Part shown: in pieces, positions 1-4,840 of the stretch
How positions within the stretch are numbered: the stretch's first letter is position 1
How the letters are laid out: each line of letters starts with the position of its first letter
Assembly: GCA_959020035.1 (NCBI GenBank)
Contig: CAUEQX010000128.1
Span: 1-5,177 of the forward strand
DNA length: 5,177 nucleotides
DNA from: an uncultured Collinsella sp.
Lineage (GTDB): Bacteria; Actinomycetota; Coriobacteriia; Coriobacteriales; Coriobacteriaceae
Direction of reading: 5' to 3'
Position numbers and translations under genes: made by a program
The notes under the pieces: generated by a model
What the model saw: only the letters and a program-made list of their open reading frames with translations
Told to the model about the DNA's origin: nothing
Database searches by the model: none

Positions 1-239
1 TTAGTCGACGCTTGCCTGGCAAGCTAATATCCGCGGGCTCTTGCGGGCGCGCTGCCGGCGGTCAGCCCGGTATGTCCGCGCACCCCACCGCATTTCGATT
101 CTCCGTCCGGCGCGCTCGTCCGAAACCAGTCTTGTTCACGGGCGCGGCCCTTGGGCTGCCCAAAAAGGGTTCGTGAACGCGCGCCGGCGATGCGTCGAGG
201 CGCGGGCCCTCCCGGCGGGAGGCTTGTTGTCCGACGGGG
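1..239. other. GC-rich noncoding segment downstream of the IS110 transposase (right end and/or flank)
   Basis: No convincing gene is visible here. The stretch is as GC-rich as the transposase gene, except for a short AT-rich patch near 24-30. It contains several inverted repeats. GCTTGCC (10-16) faces GGCAAGC (18-24). GTTCACG (134-140) faces CGTGAAC (172-178), enclosing an inner GCGGCCC/GGGCTGC stem (144-150/153-159). CCTCCC (208-213) faces GGGAGG (217-222). IS110 elements lack classical terminal inverted repeats, so the right boundary cannot be read directly. It lies somewhere between the stop codon at 240 and, at most, the AT-rich patch near 30. Whether the hairpins belong to the element or to the insertion target is open. 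Confidence 0.5.
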
Positions 240-1349
240 TCAGCTGAGGGTCCCCTCAGCCCGGCGCCCGATCTCCCAGACCCAGCAGGCGAGCTCGCGC
301 GCGACGGCGGCGTTTGCCTTGCACGAGCTCTTGCCCGCCGCCGCCAGCGCCTCGCGGCGGCGGCAGAGCCTGGCGGTGCAGGCGTCGGCGCGCGCCCGGA
401 TCGCCGCGGGGACGTCCGCGCCGGGCGTCGGGGCCTTCGGTCGGGGCGTGCACGTCAGGTAGTGCCACGCCGACTCCACCAGTGCCGTCCTGGCGAGCCG
501 GTTGCCCGTCTTGGTTATCCCGCCGCGCCGCTCGGTCTCGCCGCTCGAGCGCTCCGACGGGACTAGCCCGCACCAGCTCGCGAAGGCCGGGGCCGTCCGG
601 AACCTCGTGAAGGAGCCCGCCTCGGCTGCGAGCCTGAAGGCCGTCAGGGTGTCGATTCCCTTGATGCAGGAGAGCGCCTCGACGGCCGGGCGCCACCGGT
701 CGGTACGGGCGAGGGCGAGCACCTTCTTCTCGAGCTGCCGGCGGTCCGACTCCGCGCACCTCGCGGCCGTGACGTAGTACTCGAGCACGTCGCGCTGGGG
801 CCCCTCGAGCCTGATCCCGGATATCCACCTCCAGTGGGCGCGCGTCCAGGATCCCTTCCTCGTCCCGTCGGCGTTGCGCTCGTCCCAGACGTGGCCCAGC
901 CTGATCAGGAACATGTTGAGTCGCTGCCTGGCGCGGCGGTACTCCGCCGTGGCGTCGTCGAGGGCGCGGTCGAGGTCCCGGGCGGCCTCGACGGCCGCAT
1001 CGGGCAGCGGGACCTCCACGATGTTGTGGGTGGCGAGCATGCGGGCGATGAACTCGGCGTCGCGCCGGTCGTTCTTGCGGCGCGCGTCCGCCGCCGGCCT
1101 CTGCATCTTGGAGACGGCGGCCACGGCGCAGTCGAGGCCGAGCGCGCGCAGCTCGCGCGCCATGTGGAAGCCGGTGGGGCCGCTCTCGTAGCACGCCCTC
1201 GGGTCCTCGAAGCCGAGGGCCCACTCCGCGATCTCGGAGGCGTCGGTGCCGAAGCTGCGGCGCACCACCTCGCCGGTGAAGGGGTTGAACGCCGCGGCGG
1301 CGACCGATCGCGCGTGGACGTCCAGGCCGATGGAGGTAACATGGGGCAT
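240..1349 (-). CDS. IS110-family transposase (DEDD RuvC-like recombinase), complete
   Basis: A 369-residue protein, a usual length for the IS110 family. These enzymes are bridge-RNA-guided recombinases that move the element through a circular intermediate. The N-terminal RuvC-like DEDD domain opens with SIGLDVHA (Asp10), then YESGPTG (Glu55) and KNDRRDAEFIARML (Asp94 and Asp97), giving all four acidic residues. The middle (about 120-215) is helical and charged. The C-terminal Tnp_IS110/IS116/IS902 domain starts near ALSCIKGID (226-233). It contains GLVPSERSSGETERRGGITKTGN, with candidate catalytic Ser268/Ser269. The ATG at 1349 is chosen because GGAGG (1356-1360, with a second overlapping copy at 1359-1363) lies 6 nt upstream and the conserved IGLDV motif begins at residue 7. 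No frameshift or internal stop is seen, so the gene may be active. It is more GC-rich than the host genes to its right, consistent with transfer. The IS110 versus IS1111 subgroup is not settled. Confidence 0.93.
   Translation of the reverse strand: MPHVTSIGLDVHARSVAAAAFNPFTGEVVRRSFGTDASEIAEWALGFEDPRACYESGPTGFHMARELRALGLDCAVAAVSKMQRPAADARRKNDRRDAEFIARMLATHNIVEVPLPDAAVEAARDLDRALDDATAEYRRARQRLNMFLIRLGHVWDERNADGTRKGSWTRAHWRWISGIRLEGPQRDVLEYYVTAARCAESDRRQLEKKVLALARTDRWRPAVEALSCIKGIDTLTAFRLAAEAGSFTRFRTAPAFASWCGLVPSERSSGETERRGGITKTGNRLARTALVESAWHYLTCTPRPKAPTPGADVPAAIRARADACTARLCRRREALAAAGKSSCKANAAVARELACWVWEIGRRAEGTLS
243..260 (-). terminator. Stem-loop at the 3' end of the transposase gene
   Basis: GCTGAGGG (243-250) and CCCTCAGC (253-260) form a perfect 8-bp inverted repeat with a 2-nt centre. 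It covers the last transposase codons and abuts the stop codon. No T-tract follows on the minus strand, so an intrinsic terminator is uncertain. It may instead be a structural element of the insertion sequence. Confidence 0.35.
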
Positions 1350-1354
1350 GGGAA

Positions 1355-1472
1355 GCCTCCTCCCCGCAGGTGCGGTAAGGGCTACCGCACGGGCCGATAC
1401 TCAAAGCCCATTGTGGCACCCCGAGCCCGCGGAAAGAAGCTGCGCCGCGGGGGAGGCGACCCAAATGGCTTT
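1355..1472 (-). ncRNA. Candidate IS110 bridge RNA in the 5' noncoding end of the element
   Basis: IS110-group elements encode a structured bridge RNA between their left end and the transposase start. This segment fits that position. On the minus strand, an outer helix forms between 1461-1472 and 1403-1416 (12 pairs with two 1-nt bulges). It encloses a symmetric internal loop (1452-1460 on one side, 1417-1425 on the other, 9 nt each). An inner perfect 7-bp helix (1445-1451 with 1426-1432) is capped by a 12-nt loop. A stem with a guide-carrying internal loop is the known design of a bridge-RNA target-binding loop. A second perfect 8-bp stem follows (1383-1390 with 1370-1377, 5-nt loop) where a donor-binding loop would be expected. 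The helices are directly visible; the bridge-RNA identity and both ends are inference. Confidence 0.5.
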
Positions 1473-1473
1473 C

Positions 1474-1590
1474 TCATATCGTCTTACGTTGCTTCGAACG
1501 TTGCTTGAGTGCCTCGGAAAGCCCGACGAGCGCTGTGAAGAACGAGACCAAAGCGGTCAGAAGTCTCACAAAATCAATCAGATCGGTCAT
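1474..1590 (-). CDS. Small hydrophobic peptide, type I toxin / holin-like toxin candidate (38 aa)
   Basis: The reading frame gives 38 residues. It begins MTDLIDFVRLLTALVSFFTA and ends in a basic tail (KQRSKQRKTI, residues 29-38). An acidic N-terminus, one membrane-length hydrophobic helix (about residues 7-28) and a Lys/Arg-rich end match the general plan of small membrane toxins such as TxpA/BsrG or the putative holin-like toxin family. I judge this from shape, not alignment. The start at 1590 is supported by GGAGGTGAT (1595-1603), an almost ideal Shine-Dalgarno sequence 8 nt from the ATG. The in-frame ATG at 1596 lies inside that motif and is too close. An upstream CCTCC can mask the ribosome site, and a promoter with an SOS-like palindrome lies further up. 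The stop is only 2 nt from the outer helix of the candidate bridge RNA, so the last residues may come from the insertion sequence. No antisense antitoxin was identified. Confidence 0.65.
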   Translation of the reverse strand: MTDLIDFVRLLTALVSFFTALVGLSEALKQRSKQRKTI

Positions 1591-1598
1591 GGGCATCA

Positions 1599-1616
1599 CC
1601 TCCCATCAGATGGAGG
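1599..1616 (-). promoter_or_regulatory. Shine-Dalgarno-masking hairpin in the leader of the small peptide
   Basis: On the minus-strand RNA, CCUCC (1616-1612) pairs perfectly with GGAGG (1603-1599), which is the Shine-Dalgarno core of the 38-aa gene. Two further pairs can form inside the 8-nt loop. Masked ribosome sites are typical of type I toxin messengers. A second small hairpin, GGGC/GCCC (1615-1618 with 1622-1625), overlaps and could compete. Confidence 0.5.
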
Positions 1617-1654
1617 GCGTTGCCCGGCACATGGAACTGCCGCCAACAGTATCA

Positions 1655-1684
1655 ATTCTATCAAAGCGCAGTTAGATATGCGAA
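1655..1684 (-). promoter_or_regulatory. Candidate sigma-70-type promoter for the small peptide
   Basis: On the minus strand, TTCGCA (1684-1679) as -35 and TAGAAT (1660-1655) as -10 are 18 bases apart. The -10 matches the consensus in 5 of 6 positions and the -35 in 4 of 6. Transcription would start near 1648, giving a leader of roughly 57 nt that carries the ribosome-site hairpin. Confidence 0.45.
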
Positions 1685-1697
1685 TGTTTGTTCGCAT
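1678..1697 (-). promoter_or_regulatory. Palindrome resembling a LexA/SOS box, overlapping the -35
   Basis: ATGCGAA (1678-1684) and TTCGCAT (1691-1697) form a perfect 7-bp inverted repeat with a 6-nt centre. Read on the minus strand, the core at 1694-1681 is CGAACAAACATTCG. It differs at one position from the GAAC-N4-GTTC core of Gram-positive SOS boxes. It overlaps the -35 of the candidate promoter, a position suited to repression. LexA control is inferred from this motif only. Confidence 0.35.
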
Positions 1698-1717
1698 TTC
1701 AGAAGATCGGAACTCAT

Positions 1718-1746
1718 TATGGCGAAGGAACAGTTCCTTCGCCATA
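1718..1746. repeat. Perfect 14-bp palindrome (hairpin)
   Basis: TATGGCGAAGGAAC (1718-1731) is the exact reverse complement of GTTCCTTCGCCATA (1733-1746), with a single A at the centre. No T-tract follows on either strand, so it is not a standard terminator. It could be an operator, a transcript-end structure or a short extragenic palindrome. Confidence 0.6.
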
Positions 1747-1766
1747 CCCGAGCTTGTCGCCGAACT

Positions 1767-1988
1767 GCTGCCTACATTTTTCGAGTTATTCGGCCACGCT
1801 GCTGGCTCTGTATAAATGCACCGCCGGGATTATCTGAGAGTTTTGTCCTTATTTGAGCGCATGCATGCCCATTCGCTCACTTACGTCACCGAATCAAACA
1901 CCATTAGAGGTATGAATGTTCCCGAGAGGGCATCTTTAGCCATTTAACGACCTCCGACAGGCCGAATAACTCGAAATTTGTTGGTGGC
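1767..1988. repeat. Inverted-repeat pair bounding a 222-bp noncoding block (possible MITE or intergenic repeat)
   Basis: TTTCGAGTTATTCGGCC (1779-1795) is repeated exactly in inverse orientation at 1960-1976. The match extends outward imperfectly to 1767-1795 and 1960-1988: 24 Watson-Crick pairs plus two G-T pairs over 29 positions. The arms are separated by 164 bases. The interior carries no gene, only small hairpins, such as TGAGCG/CGCTCA (1854-1859 with 1874-1879). No clear target duplication flanks the block. It could be a nonautonomous transposable element or a large foldback structure. It fills most of the stretch between the small peptide and the HAD gene, and I see no other coding signal in that stretch. 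Confidence 0.4.
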
Positions 1989-2029
1989 GAAAGCGAAACA
2001 GTCCTGTATGCCAAAAGCCGGCATCTCCC

Positions 2030-2060
2030 ATGTGACAAAGGGGCTATCCCTTTGTCACAT
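2030..2060 (-). terminator. Hairpin at the 3' end of the HAD gene
   Basis: ATGTGACAAAGGG (2030-2042) and CCCTTTGTCACAT (2048-2060) form a perfect 13-bp stem with a 5-nt loop, starting at the stop codon of the HAD gene. A run of T is missing on the minus strand. It is probably the transcript-end hairpin or an mRNA-stabilising structure. Confidence 0.55.
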
Positions 2061-2917
2061 TATTCGATGACGGTGCGGGAGTTTTGCTTGCGCATGGTGG
2101 CGAGCATGTGTTTGGGGACGGCATGAACCATGCAACTGCCGATAGTTGTACTCGCGGCGGCCTTGGCGGCATCGCTGCCGTTTTTGGTCGCGTAGCTGTG
2201 ACGGAAGCGCTTGAGCATGGCGATGTCGTTGCCGCCGTCGCCGTAAACCGCGACCTCGTCCTCGGCAATACCGTAGTAGCCCGCCAGCCAGGCCACGCTC
2301 TCGCCCTTGTTGCACGCCACGTCCGTGATCTCGAACATCACCGGATCGAACGGCGCGTTGACCACACGGTCCGAACGCTCGGCCAAATACGCCTTAAGGT
2401 CGCGCTCCAGCTCGGGCGAGGTCACACGGCAGTTGATCTTGCACACGTCATGACGCAGGATGTCGCCGATCGACTGGTCGAAGTACTGTTCCTCGTGGTA
2501 CCCGCCACGCGCACGCATGCCGCGCATCACGATGCGCTTGATAGGGCTGTCCTTTTTAAAGCCCGCCTGGTGCATCTCGAACGATCCGCTCGAAAACATG
2601 CCGTCGGGCGTGGAGCAGTCAAAACAGATATCCGGAAACTCCTTGAGCAGCTCCTCGGTGATCTGTGGGTCGATGGTCCAGGTCTTGAGCACCTCGCCAT
2701 GGCTGTCGCGCACGATGGATCCGTTGGAGCAGCAGGCGTCAAGCGCCAGGCCCGTAAAGCCATGCTCGCCAATCGGCAGCGTCGAGCGTCCGGTCGCGGG
2801 AACCACATGCAGGCCAGCCTTGGTCAGCTCGCGGATGGCACGGCGGATGGTCCCATCCGCCTCGTGCAGGGCGTTCAGCAGCGTTCCGTCTAAGTCACTC
2901 GCAAACATCTTGATCAT
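2060..2917 (-). CDS. Cof-type HAD-IIB family phosphatase
   Basis: A 285-residue cytoplasmic hydrolase of the haloacid dehalogenase superfamily, expected to remove phosphate from small phosphorylated metabolites such as sugar phosphates. All four HAD motifs are present. Motif I is SDLDGTLL, with nucleophile Asp8 and general acid Asp10. Motif II is ATGR with Thr42. Motif III is Lys204 in NKGESVAWL. Motif IV is GDGGND (226-231), binding Mg2+ through Asp227 and Asp231. The long insert between motifs II and III (about 50-195) is the type IIB cap, and the length is normal for the Cof group. The ATG at 2917 is preceded by AAGGAGAGG 7-10 nt upstream; an in-frame ATG at codon 4 is a weaker choice. The gene is 87 bases downstream of glnK but has its own promoter and a terminator in between. 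A link to nitrogen metabolism is therefore not implied, and the substrate is unknown. Confidence 0.92.
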   Translation of the reverse strand: MIKMFASDLDGTLLNALHEADGTIRRAIRELTKAGLHVVPATGRSTLPIGEHGFTGLALDACCSNGSIVRDSHGEVLKTWTIDPQITEELLKEFPDICFDCSTPDGMFSSGSFEMHQAGFKKDSPIKRIVMRGMRARGGYHEEQYFDQSIGDILRHDVCKINCRVTSPELERDLKAYLAERSDRVVNAPFDPVMFEITDVACNKGESVAWLAGYYGIAEDEVAVYGDGGNDIAMLKRFRHSYATKNGSDAAKAAASTTIGSCMVHAVPKHMLATMRKQNSRTVIE

Positions 2918-2945
2918 GGGCGTGCCTCTCCTTCGTCTGCACGAT

Positions 2946-2973
2946 ATTGTAGACGAGAACGGGCGCGCCCCAA
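2946..2973 (-). promoter_or_regulatory. Candidate promoter of the HAD gene
   Basis: TACAAT (2951-2946 on the minus strand) matches the -10 consensus in 5 of 6 positions. TTGGGG (2973-2968) lies 16 bases upstream as a weak -35. The expected start near 2939 leaves a leader of about 22 nt. Confidence 0.5.
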
Positions 2974-2986
2974 GAGAGGCACGCCC
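2961..2986 (-). terminator. glnK terminator hairpin
   Basis: On the minus strand, an 11-pair GC-rich stem (2986-2976 with 2971-2961, two of the pairs G-U) closes a 4-nt UCUU loop. It lies 18 nt beyond the glnK stop. A modest pyrimidine-rich stretch (GTTCTCGTCT) follows instead of a pure T-run. It likely ends the amtB-glnK transcript, perhaps only partly. Confidence 0.6.
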
Positions 2987-3004
2987 GTCAGGCGAAAGAT
3001 TGTC

Positions 3005-3343
3005 CTACACCGCGGCGGGGCCGTGTTCGCCGGTACGGATGCGGATAACTTCCTCGACCGGCTCGACCCAGATCTTGCCATCGCCGACGGCTCCGGTGCG
3101 GGCGGCGTTGCAGATGATGTCGACAATGCCATCGACGTGCTCATCGACGCAGATAAGGGTGAACTGCACCTTAGGGATCGTGTTGACAAGCAACTCGTTG
3201 CCGCGCACGTATTCCTTCCAGCCATGCTGTGAGCCGCAGCCCTGCACCTGGTTGATAGTCATACCGCGAACATCGGCAGCAAACAGCGCGTCCTTAAGAA
3301 CCTCAAGCTTCTCGGCACGAACGATCGCCGTAATTTTCTTCAT
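3005..3343 (-). CDS. glnK: P-II family nitrogen regulator (GlnK-type)
   Basis: The protein has 112 residues, the standard P-II length, and lines up with E. coli GlnB without gaps. P-II proteins are trimeric sensors of 2-oxoglutarate, ATP and ADP; next to amtB, the GlnK type binds and blocks the ammonium channel. Visible signatures are the N-terminal MKKITAIVR strand, GMTINQVQGCG leading into the T-loop (Gln39 conserved), Lys58, the B-loop RTGAVGDGKI (Gly84, Gly87, Gly89, Lys90) and the C-terminal VIRIRTGE with Arg101 and Arg103. The T-loop is unusual. It reads GWKEYVRGNELLV, with Leu at position 51 in place of the modified Tyr, and Val at 46. Control by GlnD-type uridylylation or adenylylation is therefore unlikely, leaving ligand sensing. 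The start at 3343 has GAGAGG 8 nt upstream. Co-transcription with amtB is likely, though the 214-base gap may allow separate control. Confidence 0.95.
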   Translation of the reverse strand: MKKITAIVRAEKLEVLKDALFAADVRGMTINQVQGCGSQHGWKEYVRGNELLVNTIPKVQFTLICVDEHVDGIVDIICNAARTGAVGDGKIWVEPVEEVIRIRTGEHGPAAV

Positions 3344-3387
3344 AGTGAATTCCTCTCTTCAAAAAAAGAAATGAATTGTCCCTCACA

Positions 3388-3410
3388 TGGCACGGGTTTT
3401 CCAGGTGCCA
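3388..3410 (-). promoter_or_regulatory. Hairpin in the glnK leader
   Basis: TGGCAC (3388-3393) and GTGCCA (3405-3410) form a 6-bp stem with further inner GG/CC pairing and an AAAA loop on the minus-strand RNA. A T-rich run (TTTCTTTTTTT, around 3361-3371) follows about 17 nt later, before the glnK ribosome site. The distance is long for a terminator, so an attenuator or processing site is only possible. Confidence 0.3.
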
Positions 3411-3483
3411 CAGACCAACCTTGTAGATCAGATAAGTGCAACTAACAGGTCTTAGCGGGTTTCCCAAGTGCCGCAGATCGGCC
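3393..3483 (-). repeat. Direct repeat pair in the amtB-glnK spacer
   Basis: A 28-base unit at 3393-3420 recurs at 3456-3483 with 22 of 28 positions identical. The shared core is CGGGTTT.CCA.GTGCC.CAGA. The second copy also forms one arm of the large inverted repeat beside amtB. The unit may be a protein-binding or structural RNA module for nitrogen-responsive control, or an old duplication. Confidence 0.5.
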
Positions 3484-3550
3484 TGAAAGAGGAGTGCCGC
3501 GTACTTAAGGTACGCAAACGACGATTGAAGGCCGAGGTGCGGTGCTTGGG
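3463..3550 (-). terminator. Large stem-loop directly after amtB
   Basis: CCCAAG...TCGGCC at 3463-3483 pairs with 3530-3550 over 21 positions: 17 standard pairs plus two G-U pairs on the RNA. The 46-nt loop holds a second perfect stem, GCGTAC/GTACGC (3499-3504 with 3510-3515). It starts 7 nt after the amtB stop. No T-tract follows, so it may reduce rather than end transcription, or protect the amtB message. Confidence 0.45.
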
Positions 3551-3557
3551 GAAGCTG

Positions 3558-4835
3558 CTAATCGAGTCCGGAGAACGAAGGGTAGGCGCTCTCGCCGTGC
3601 TGACTTGCATCCAGGCCCAGCGCCTCGTCTGCCTCGTCCACACGCAGACTGCCGTGGAACAGCGCCTTGACCACCGCGGCGATTACCAAGTCGAGCACCA
3701 GCACAATAGTGACCGTCACCACAATGCCCAAAATCTGCGAGATGAGCAGCGACACGTCGCCCGTGTAGAACAGACCACCCTTACCGGTCCACGAGAGCTC
3801 CGGAACGCAGAACAGGCCCGTGAGCACGCCGCCCAAGATGCCGCCGATGCCGTGGCAGCCAAACGCGTCGAGCGCATCGTCGTAGCCGAACTTGGTCTTA
3901 AGATGGCTGATGGCCAGGTAGCAGACAGGCGATACGATCAAGCCCATAACCAGCGCCGCCCACGGCTCGACAAATCCCGCACCCGGCGTGACCACCACAA
4001 GGCCCGCAACCAAACCGGTGCTGGCACCCACCAGCGTGGGGCGACCGGTGTGCACGCGCTCGACGGCAAGCCACGAGACCATGCCCGCCGCGCTGGCCGT
4101 CACGGTATTGAGGATGGCAAGTGCCGCCACGGCGTCGGCCCTAAACTCGCTGCCGCCGTTAAAGCCAAACCAGCCAAACCAAAGCAGGCCGGCTCCCAGC
4201 GCCACAAACGGCACGTTATGCGGACGGTAGCTCACCATGCCAAAGCCGCGACGACGGCCGAGCATTAAGCAGAGAATCAGGCCCGTAAGACCAGACGAGA
4301 TGTGCACCACGTCGCCGCCGGCAAAGTCGAGCGCGCCGATGATATCGCCGATAAAGGAGCCCTCGCCGCCCCAAACCATGTGAGCAAGCGGCGCATAGAC
4401 CACGAGCAGCCAAATGCCCAGGAAGGCCGTCGTGGCACCGAACTTAACGCGGCCGGCCAGGCTGCCCGTGACGATAGCAGCCGTGATCATGGCAAATGCC
4501 ATCTGGAAGGCGATGTTGATGATCTGAGGGTAGACGACACCGTCCGCAGCATTGCCCTCGGCCGCCTGCAGCACCTGGTTGAGCACCGGCAGGCACAGCA
4601 GCTGGTCAAGGCCTCCAATAAACGGACTCGAACCGTCGCCGCCATAGGCCAGAGACCAGCCGGCAACAATCCACAGCACACCAACCAGACCAATGGCGCC
4701 AAAGCACATGAGCATGGTGTTGATGACATTTTTGCGCCTGGACAGGCCGCCATAGAAAAACGCCAGACCCGGTGTCATTAAAAACACGAGCATGGTGCAG
4801 ATGAGCATAAACGTTGTCGATCCCGTATCGTACAT
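3558..4835 (-). CDS. amtB: Ammonium transporter (Amt/AmtB family)
   Basis: A 425-residue integral membrane channel for ammonium, trimeric, with 11 membrane helices expected. Family signatures are clear: FYGGLSRRKNV after helix 1, the Phe gate in FQMAFA (Phe110), and LDFAGGDVVH with Asp170 and His178 (equivalents of E. coli Asp160 and His168). LLWFGWFGFNGGS carries Trp219, and AFGCHGIGG carries His328 (partner of the pore twin-His). The cytoplasmic tail SLRVDEADEALGLDASQHGESAYP is the conserved region that contacts GlnK, in keeping with the adjacent glnK gene. The reading frame is open to 4892, but the ATG at 4835 is chosen: AAGGGAG sits 5 nt upstream, and helix 1 begins at once, as in homologues without a cleaved signal peptide. 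The 19 extra upstream codons lack hydrophobic character and a ribosome site. A clear promoter or nitrogen-regulator box was not found upstream. Confidence 0.96.
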   Translation of the reverse strand: MYDTGSTTFMLICTMLVFLMTPGLAFFYGGLSRRKNVINTMLMCFGAIGLVGVLWIVAGWSLAYGGDGSSPFIGGLDQLLCLPVLNQVLQAAEGNAADGVVYPQIINIAFQMAFAMITAAIVTGSLAGRVKFGATTAFLGIWLLVVYAPLAHMVWGGEGSFIGDIIGALDFAGGDVVHISSGLTGLILCLMLGRRRGFGMVSYRPHNVPFVALGAGLLWFGWFGFNGGSEFRADAVAALAILNTVTASAAGMVSWLAVERVHTGRPTLVGASTGLVAGLVVVTPGAGFVEPWAALVMGLIVSPVCYLAISHLKTKFGYDDALDAFGCHGIGGILGGVLTGLFCVPELSWTGKGGLFYTGDVSLLISQILGIVVTVTIVLVLDLVIAAVVKALFHGSLRVDEADEALGLDASQHGESAYPSFSGLD

Positions 4836-4840
4836 TCGCT

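Larger units (their letters stand above)
2918..2986 (-). promoter_or_regulatory. Leader inverted repeat that can mask the HAD ribosome site in read-through RNA
   Basis: GGGCGTGCCTCTC (2918-2930) is the exact reverse complement of GAGAGGCACGCCC (2974-2986). In RNA reading through from glnK, the upstream arm would pair with the GGAGAGG ribosome site right up to the start codon of the HAD gene. RNA started at the internal promoter (near 2939) lacks the upstream arm and leaves the site free. The upstream arm is also one side of the glnK terminator stem, so the two structures exclude each other. Confidence 0.5.

Noticed and set aside
1..93. Minus-strand 30-codon frame ending at the left edge
   Set aside because: Very short, Arg-rich, with no ribosome site and no recognisable pattern. 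Not supportable as a gene.
256..1464. Long minus-strand frame overlapping the transposase
   Set aside because: Low-complexity Arg/Gly/Pro-rich translation, typical of an out-of-frame reading of high-GC DNA. The overlapping IS110 frame has all catalytic motifs.
834..1508. Plus-strand frame of 224 codons opposite the transposase
   Set aside because: It is a GC-rich antisense shadow of the transposase with no recognisable domain and no good ribosome site.
1809..1817. TATAAA-like -10 on the plus strand
   Set aside because: No acceptable -35 at a normal distance and no plus-strand gene downstream.
1620..1856. Plus-strand 78-codon frame in the noncoding block
   Set aside because: No ribosome site. 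It runs across the perfect palindrome and one inverted-repeat arm, so the frame is probably accidental.
1829..1932. Riboswitch-like pieces (a CTGAGA motif as in TPP aptamers, several small stems)
   Set aside because: The second conserved TPP half is missing and no downstream thiamine gene is present, so the match is chance.
1911..1947. Plus-strand mini-frame (11 codons) after an AGAGG
   Set aside because: It is too short, lies inside the inverted-repeat block and has no downstream gene to serve as a leader peptide for.
2084..2893. Plus-strand 269-codon frame opposite the HAD gene
   Set aside because: Antisense shadow: the HAD frame carries all four catalytic motifs and a ribosome site.
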